From: Rohdeia mirabilis
GTDB lineage: Bacteria > Planctomycetota > UBA1135 > GCA-002686595
NCBI GenBank assembly: GCA_007750655.1
Contig: CP036290.1
Span: 2,170,001 to 2,234,000 of the forward strand
Length of the DNA: 64,000 nt
Direction: 5' to 3'
Shown: one piece after another, positions 59,667 to 64,000 of the stretch
Numbering within the stretch: the first letter of the stretch is position 1
Layout: every line of letters starts with the position of its first letter
Translations under genes and position numbers: made by a program
Notes under the pieces: generated by a model
The model's input: the letters and a program-made list of their open reading frames with translations, nothing else
Told to the model about the DNA's origin: nothing
Database searches by the model: none

Positions 59667-61154
59667 ATGCCGAATCACGAACAGATCGAGAAGATCACCC
59701 GCTCCCTCGCCTACATGCTCCGCCACCGACCGGACGAGTTCGATCTCGAGGTCGACGCGCACGGCTACGCGGACATGGGGGACGTGATCCGCGCTCTGAA
59801 CGAGCGCCTGGGCGAACCGGTCGAGGAAGCCGACGTGCTGGACGCGATCGAGTCCGGCGACCGGCCGCGGTACGCCGTCGACGGCGACCGGATCCGCGCC
59901 CTGTACGGCCACTCGATCCCGGTCGAGCCGGGCCCCGACAGCCAGCCGCCCGAGTACCTGTACCTGGGCATCCCGACCCGCGACGTGGACCGCGCCCGCC
60001 GCTACGGCCTGCGCGCCCGCCGCCGCAGCTTCCTGCATCTGGCGCTGTCGGCCGAGGACGCCGCCGAGACCGGCCGCCGCGCCGCGCGCGAGTACACGGT
60101 CCTCAAGATCCACGCCCTCGACGCCTGGGAGGAAGGGGTCAGCTTCTACGACCGCACCGCCCTGTGGCTCGCGGACGAGGTCCCGGCCGGCATGGTGGAG
60201 GAGGAGGCCTCGTTCACCGACGGGTCCGAGCCGTTCCGCCGCGGCGGCCGTCGCGACGAGGAGGAGCGCGGCGGACGCGGACGCGGAGGACGCAGTCGCG
60301 GCGGCCGCGGTCGCGACGACCGGGACGAGGACGAGCGCCCCGCGCGCAGCGAGCGCGACGACCGTCCGCGCCGCGAGGAACGCGACGAACGTCCGGCCCG
60401 CAGCGACCGCGACGACCGTCCGCGCCGCGAGGAACGCGACGACCGTCCGGCCCGCAGCGACCGCGACGACCGTCCGCGGCGCGAGGAACGCGACGAACGT
60501 CCGGCCCGCAGCGAGCGCGAGGACCGTCCGCGGCGCGAGGTTCGCGACGAACGTCCGGCCCGCAGCGAGCGCGACGACCGTCCGCGCCGCGAGGAACGCG
60601 ACGACCGTCCGGCCCGCAGCGACCGCGACGACCGTCCGCGGCGCGAGGAACGCGACGAACGTCCGGCCCGCAGCGACCGCGACGACCGTCCGCGGCGCGA
60701 GGTTCGCGACGAACGTCCGGTCCGCAGCGAGCGCGAGGACCGTCCGCGGCGCGAGGAACGCGACGAACGTCCGGTCCGCAGCGAGCGCGAGGACCGTCCG
60801 CGGCGCGAGGAACGCGACGAGCGCCCCGTGCGCGGCGAGCGCGACGACCGTCCGCGCCGCAGCGAACGCGACGAGCGTCCGGCCCGCGCCGAACGCCCGC
60901 GCCGGGAGGAACGTGAGGAGCGCCCGCGCCGTGAAGCGCCGCCCGCGCGCGCTGCCGAACCGGCCCGCTCGGCCGCTCCCGACACGGGCTTCGGCCTCGG
61001 CGTCTTCGAGGCGCCCGCGAAGAAGGAACGCCGCGAGCCGGCCGCCCCGAAGGTGGAGCGCGCGAAGCCCGAGCGCGAGCGTGCCCCGGCCCGCGAGTCC
61101 CGTCCGAAGGCCGCACCCTCGAACGACGGGCCCGGCTTCGGCGCCGGTCTTTGA
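59667..61154 (+). CDS. kptA: RNA 2'-phosphotransferase KptA/Tpt1 with charged repeat tail
   Basis: 495 residues. Tpt1/KptA removes an internal 2'-phosphate from RNA using NAD+, the final step of yeast tRNA splicing; in bacteria the role is unclear. Seen: N-terminal winged-helix-like part with LAYMLRHRPDEFDLEVDAHGYADM (Arg19-His20), RIRALYGHS (Arg77) and the GLRARRRSFLHLALS region (Arg118-Arg120), keeping the R-H-R-R tetrad. The usual H-G-T motif of the NAD pocket reads LGI (YLYLGIPTR), an unexpected change. The catalytic part ends near residue 185. From about 222 to 401 ten 18-residue repeats of Arg, Glu and Asp follow, then a lysine/alanine/proline tail ending FGAGL. The following kinase gene starts within the stop (TTGA). 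Confidence 0.85.
   Translation: MPNHEQIEKITRSLAYMLRHRPDEFDLEVDAHGYADMGDVIRALNERLGEPVEEADVLDAIESGDRPRYAVDGDRIRALYGHSIPVEPGPDSQPPEYLYLGIPTRDVDRARRYGLRARRRSFLHLALSAEDAAETGRRAAREYTVLKIHALDAWEEGVSFYDRTALWLADEVPAGMVEEEASFTDGSEPFRRGGRRDEEERGGRGRGGRSRGGRGRDDRDEDERPARSERDDRPRREERDERPARSDRDDRPRREERDDRPARSDRDDRPRREERDERPARSEREDRPRREVRDERPARSERDDRPRREERDDRPARSDRDDRPRREERDERPARSDRDDRPRREVRDERPVRSEREDRPRREERDERPVRSEREDRPRREERDERPVRGERDDRPRRSERDERPARAERPRREEREERPRREAPPARAAEPARSAAPDTGFGLGVFEAPAKKERREPAAPKVERAKPERERAPARESRPKAAPSNDGPGFGAGL
60330..60869 (+). repeat. 54-base tandem repeat, ten copies, coding
   Basis: Ten head-to-tail 54-base units encode DERPARSERDDRPRREER with variants (DDRPARSDR..., DERPVRSERED..., ...REVR). 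The units are highly similar at DNA level, differing at a few codons, so they arose by slippage or unequal crossover within the kptA tail. Confidence 0.9.
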
Positions 61155-61993
61155 GCGAGCGCGTCGGTGAACTCCCCTCGGGCTACGAGCTCGAGGGCGA
61201 CCCGACGCGCGGTTGGTGCGCGGTGCGGACCGACGTGGCCGAACGCCTGCGCGGTGCGGGTTTCGGGCTCGGGTCCGACGGCCGCGTCCGCGACACCGAC
61301 CTCAGCGGTCGCGGCCAGTTGGTCGAGCTCGAGATCGATCAACTGGCCGAGCCCGAGGCTGCACTCGGCGCGGGCGAACTCCCGCTCGTCCCGCTCCTGC
61401 GCCGCCACCGCCGCGGTGGACTCGCGGCGCGCCTGGGGCTCGATCGCTTCAAGGACCCGGCGCGCCCGTTCGACGAGCTGCGCCTCTCCGAGCGGCTGCG
61501 GGCGCTGGGGATCGCGACGCCGACCGTGCTCGCCGCCCGCGCCACTCGTCGGGGGCACGGCTTCGATCTGGCGCTCGTCACCGCGCGGGTCCACGGCGCC
61601 GTCGATCTGGCCGAGGCCTGGAACACCGTGGACGACGCCGCACGTCACGGTCTGACCCGCGCGGCCGGCCACTTCGTCCGGACCCTGTTCGAGGTCGGGC
61701 TCGACCACCGCGATCTGCACCCGAAGAACCTGCTGGTGAAGACGCGAGACGCTGGCGCGCAGCTGTGGATCGTCGATCTCGACCGCTGCGCCCTGCGCCC
61801 TCACCTGCCCGAACCGCGCCGACAGGCCGCGCTCGCACGGTTCCTGCGCTGGTGTCTGCGCCGGCCGGCCGCGATGCCGATCACGCGCACCGATCGACTG
61901 CGCTTCCTCGTCGCCGCACGCCCCGCCGGTGACGATTGGCGGTCGACCTGGCGCGCGCTCGACCGAGCGACGCGGCGGCGCATGCTGCTGTGA
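61151..61993 (+). CDS. WaaP/RfaP-like lipopolysaccharide-type kinase
   Basis: 280 residues from a TTG that overlaps the stop of kptA (TTGA). Protein-kinase-like fold of the LPS core or lipid A kinase family. Seen: LLRRHRRGGLAARLGLDRFKDP (upstream of the nucleotide-binding lysine), LALVTARVHGAVDLAEAW, the catalytic loop DHRDLHPKNLLV and the metal-binding IVDLDRC. These match the WaaP/KdkA/InaA group, which phosphorylate core heptose or Kdo sugars. Coupling to a 2'-phosphotransferase is odd, and an RNA- or sugar-phosphate substrate cannot be excluded. Confidence 0.8.
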   Translation: MSERVGELPSGYELEGDPTRGWCAVRTDVAERLRGAGFGLGSDGRVRDTDLSGRGQLVELEIDQLAEPEAALGAGELPLVPLLRRHRRGGLAARLGLDRFKDPARPFDELRLSERLRALGIATPTVLAARATRRGHGFDLALVTARVHGAVDLAEAWNTVDDAARHGLTRAAGHFVRTLFEVGLDHRDLHPKNLLVKTRDAGAQLWIVDLDRCALRPHLPEPRRQAALARFLRWCLRRPAAMPITRTDRLRFLVAARPAGDDWRSTWRALDRATRRRMLL

Positions 61994-62035
61994 GAGCGGT
62001 GCCGGTCGCGACCGTGCGCGAACGCCGAGCGCCCC

Positions 62036-64000
62036 TCACGGGCGGAACGACGGGTGGATCGGACCTTCGGTGGTCAGCACGCCTTCGAGCAGTTTCAGGG
62101 CGTACTCCGAGCGCGAGCGGATCAGGGCCTCGTCGCGGATCGGCGGCGTCGGGGACTCGATGCGTCCGCGGAGCTCGGCCTCTATCGGGTCGGCTTCGGC
62201 GTGTCGTCCGAGCCGGCGCAGCACCACGGACCGCGACCCCGCGACCAGGATGCGATCGAACAGCTCGGCGCCGTGACGTTCGAGGATCGTGATCGCGCGC
62301 TTCGACTCCGTCTCGGCCGCCGCAGCGTCTCCCGCCAGGACGTGTCGCCGCGCCAACAGCGAGCGCGCGACGGCTTCGGCGCGGTAGTGACCCGCGTCGC
62401 GCGCCGAACGCACCGCCGTCTCGAGCAGGCTACTGGCGGACGGATCGTCGCGCTCCCAGGCCAACGCGCCGAGCCAGACCGTGGCGAGCGCACTGGCGTA
62501 GGGCGTCTCGGTCTCGTCGGCCAGGTCGAGCGCCGCCACGAGGTGCTGCTGGGCGGCGACGAAGTCGCGCGCCTCCATCTCGACGTTCGCGATGCGCGCC
62601 AGGATCTCCGCTTCGAGCGGTCGTTCGTTCGCCTGTTGGGCACCTTCCAGCGCCAAGTTCAGCGCTCCGAGCGCGCGACCTGGCCGGCCCGCGACGCGCA
62701 GCACACGGGCGCGGAGCAGTTGGACGTGGGGGACCAGCCACAGCGGCGCTTCGTTCTCGGTGTTCGAGAAGTGCTGGGCGTCCGAGGCCCGCTCGAGCGC
62801 GTCCTCGATGCGGTCCTCGAGCAGGTCGGCACTGCCCAGCAACACTGCGCACGCGGCGCGTTCCCAGTCGTGTTCGGCCTGTTCGAGCGCGCGTTCGGCC
62901 GCTTCGCGTGCGAGGTCCGTGCGACCCGAACGCAGCTGCACGAGCGCCATCAGTCGCAAGGAACGGCCGAGCAGCGCCGGCGAACCGTCCAACTCGCTCG
63001 ACGTGATCGCCGCGCGCAGGAGTCCGCGCGCCACGCCCAGTTGGCCCGTCTCCGCGAGGGCGCGTCCGTGCAGGTAGTACAGCCGCGCGGCCGCATCGGG
63101 CCGTTGCGCGGCGTCCGGTTGAACGGCGGCGAGACGGTCGAGCAACTCGCGCTCACCCGCGCGGGCACCGGTGCGGCCCGCCGCGTCGGCTCCGGCCTCG
63201 AGGAAGCGCAGGAGGGCCTCGGAGCGGCTGACCGACTCCGGCAGGTTGTCCAGTGACTCGAGCGCCCAACGCGCCAGTCGCAGCACCCGCAGGGGCGAGG
63301 CCTGACGTTGCGCATCGGGCAGGAGTTGGTCGAGGTGGCGCACGAGCGCGCGGTGTTCGCCGGCGGCGCGCAGGTGGCGTGCGCGCGCGAAGCGGTCGTC
63401 CAAGCTCGGTTCGCCGTCCGGCCCCGAGCGATCGAGACTCTGGGCCACCAGGCGGTGCAGACGCGCGCGGCGCTCGTCGGGGATCGTCGCGTACACGCCT
63501 TCGCGCAGAGCCGGCCGCGCGAAACGGTAGCGGTTGCCGATCGGTTCGAGCCAGCCGCGGCGCACGAGCAGCGACAGCGCGCGGTCGAGCTCCGAGCGCC
63601 GACTGCCGCCGAAGACCGACAGGGCCTCGGTCGGGTCGATGCGCGACGGCAGCACGGTCAGGCGCTCGAGCCACTTGCGGCCCGAACTCTCGAGGCCCTC
63701 GATGCGCTCCGCGATGCCCTGTTCGACGGAGCGCGGCTCGGGGATCTCGCGCGGAGAGATCGCGAGCTGCCAGCGGCCGCGTTCGTCCTCGCCGATCTGT
63801 CCGCGCTCGAACAGCGCCCGCAGGAGTTCGGTCAGAAGGCCCGGATTGCCGCGGCTGCGCTGCCAGAGCACGTTCGCGAGCTGCTCGGTCGGCTCGCTCT
63901 CGCAGAAGCGCAGCGTCACGATCGTGCGCACCTCGTCCAGCGTCAGTGGATCGAGCTGGATCAGTTCGCGTTCGGCCGCGGGTCGGTTCCGGATCCGCTC
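62036..64000 (-). CDS. STAND/AAA-type regulatory ATPase with TPR repeats, 5' part outside window
   Basis: Open from 64000 and continuing beyond the window; about 655 residues are seen. The visible N-terminal part (LIQLDPLTLDEVRTIVTLRF ... SRGNPGLLTELLRALFERG) corresponds to the end of a nucleotide-binding STAND domain, followed by a winged-helix-like region (EQGIAERIEGLE ... LERLTVLPSRIDPTEALSVFGG), then at least 400 residues of helical TPR-like repeats (ALAETGQLGVARGLLRAAI; LATVWLGALAWERDD). Such architectures occur in MalT-like regulators, PknK-type kinases and adenylate-cyclase-linked regulators. The P-loop and any kinase or DNA-binding domain would be to the right. It ends convergently with the WaaP-like kinase gene, 42 bases apart. 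Confidence 0.75.
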   Translation of the reverse strand, partial: ERIRNRPAAERELIQLDPLTLDEVRTIVTLRFCESEPTEQLANVLWQRSRGNPGLLTELLRALFERGQIGEDERGRWQLAISPREIPEPRSVEQGIAERIEGLESSGRKWLERLTVLPSRIDPTEALSVFGGSRRSELDRALSLLVRRGWLEPIGNRYRFARPALREGVYATIPDERRARLHRLVAQSLDRSGPDGEPSLDDRFARARHLRAAGEHRALVRHLDQLLPDAQRQASPLRVLRLARWALESLDNLPESVSRSEALLRFLEAGADAAGRTGARAGERELLDRLAAVQPDAAQRPDAAARLYYLHGRALAETGQLGVARGLLRAAITSSELDGSPALLGRSLRLMALVQLRSGRTDLAREAAERALEQAEHDWERAACAVLLGSADLLEDRIEDALERASDAQHFSNTENEAPLWLVPHVQLLRARVLRVAGRPGRALGALNLALEGAQQANERPLEAEILARIANVEMEARDFVAAQQHLVAALDLADETETPYASALATVWLGALAWERDDPSASSLLETAVRSARDAGHYRAEAVARSLLARRHVLAGDAAAAETESKRAITILERHGAELFDRILVAGSRSVVLRRLGRHAEADPIEAELRGRIESPTPPIRDEALIRSRSEYALKLLEGVLTTEGPIHPSFRP

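Noticed and set aside
57666-60113. 815-codon minus-strand frame across the symporter and start of kptA
   Set aside because: Antisense to genes with clear family motifs; composition is His/Arg/Asp-rich and not protein-like.
60330-60869. 54-base repeats considered as a CRISPR array
   Set aside because: The units are head-to-tail without unique spacers and stay in frame inside kptA, so they encode a protein repeat.

Overview
The window is 64 kb of very GC-rich bacterial chromosome, densely packed with genes on both strands. It most likely comes from a planctomycete (Planctomycetota). The best indicators are a coupled DUF1552 / DUF1592-type cytochrome gene pair (840-4756), many large secreted or lipid-anchored proteins built from calcium-loop, beta-propeller or Ig-like modules, and start codons that mostly lack a Shine-Dalgarno sequence. 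This assignment is inference; no rRNA or other phylogenetic marker lies in the window. I saw no tRNA, rRNA, CRISPR array, transposase, phage gene or integration site, so this looks like stable chromosome rather than an island.

Layout. 1-7 kb: the end of a MeaB GTPase, the DUF1552/DUF1592 pair, a PIG-L deacetylase and a membrane protein. 7-19 kb: a GT4 glycosyltransferase, then secreted or anchored proteins, namely an FG-GAP protein, two tandem paralogous exported proteins and a 1023-residue glycine-rich lipoprotein. 19-22.8 kb: both subunits of topoisomerase VI, with a small membrane-protein gene between them. 22.8-28.8 kb: three genes of the futalosine menaquinone route (mqnA, mqnE, mqnC) interleaved with an RlmI-like rRNA methyltransferase, an RluA-type pseudouridine synthase and a lipoprotein. 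28.8-38.4 kb: a redoxin-fold protein, a class V aminotransferase-fold enzyme, an archaeal/eukaryotic-style single-chain glycyl-tRNA synthetase and two paralogous beta-propeller lipoproteins. 38.9-46.1 kb: htpG, a signal-anchored repeat protein, an ahpC-ahpD peroxide pair and a lipoprotein joining a decayed trypsin-like domain to a WD40-like propeller. 46.2-53 kb: GT2 plus a UDP-galactopyranose-mutase-like flavoprotein, an extended RNase HII coupled to lgt, a bacterial Pus10 and an esterase. 53-64 kb: a soluble zinc-binding (CZB) chemoreceptor, a ferredoxin-NADP reductase/FabZ-like pair, a MATE transporter, a rhodanese, a dicarboxylate symporter with an inserted PDZ-like domain, a KptA/Tpt1 2'-phosphotransferase with a long charged repeat tail, a WaaP-like kinase and a TPR/STAND regulator cut by the window end.

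The most striking theme is a set of information-processing genes more typical of archaea and eukaryotes: Top6A, Top6B, Pus10, KptA and alpha2-type GlyRS. They sit within 42 kb but not in one operon. Several carry unusual additions: lysine/alanine-rich histone-H1-like tails on both topoisomerase VI subunits, and an 18-residue repeat tail on KptA.

Gene organisation. Six same-strand gene pairs overlap by four bases in ATGA, GTGA or TTGA form, implying translational coupling: DUF1592/DUF1552, mqnC/mqnE, flavoprotein/GT2, lgt/RNase HII, fabZ/fpr and kptA/kinase. Strong GC hairpins without a U-tract follow many genes and probably serve as terminators.
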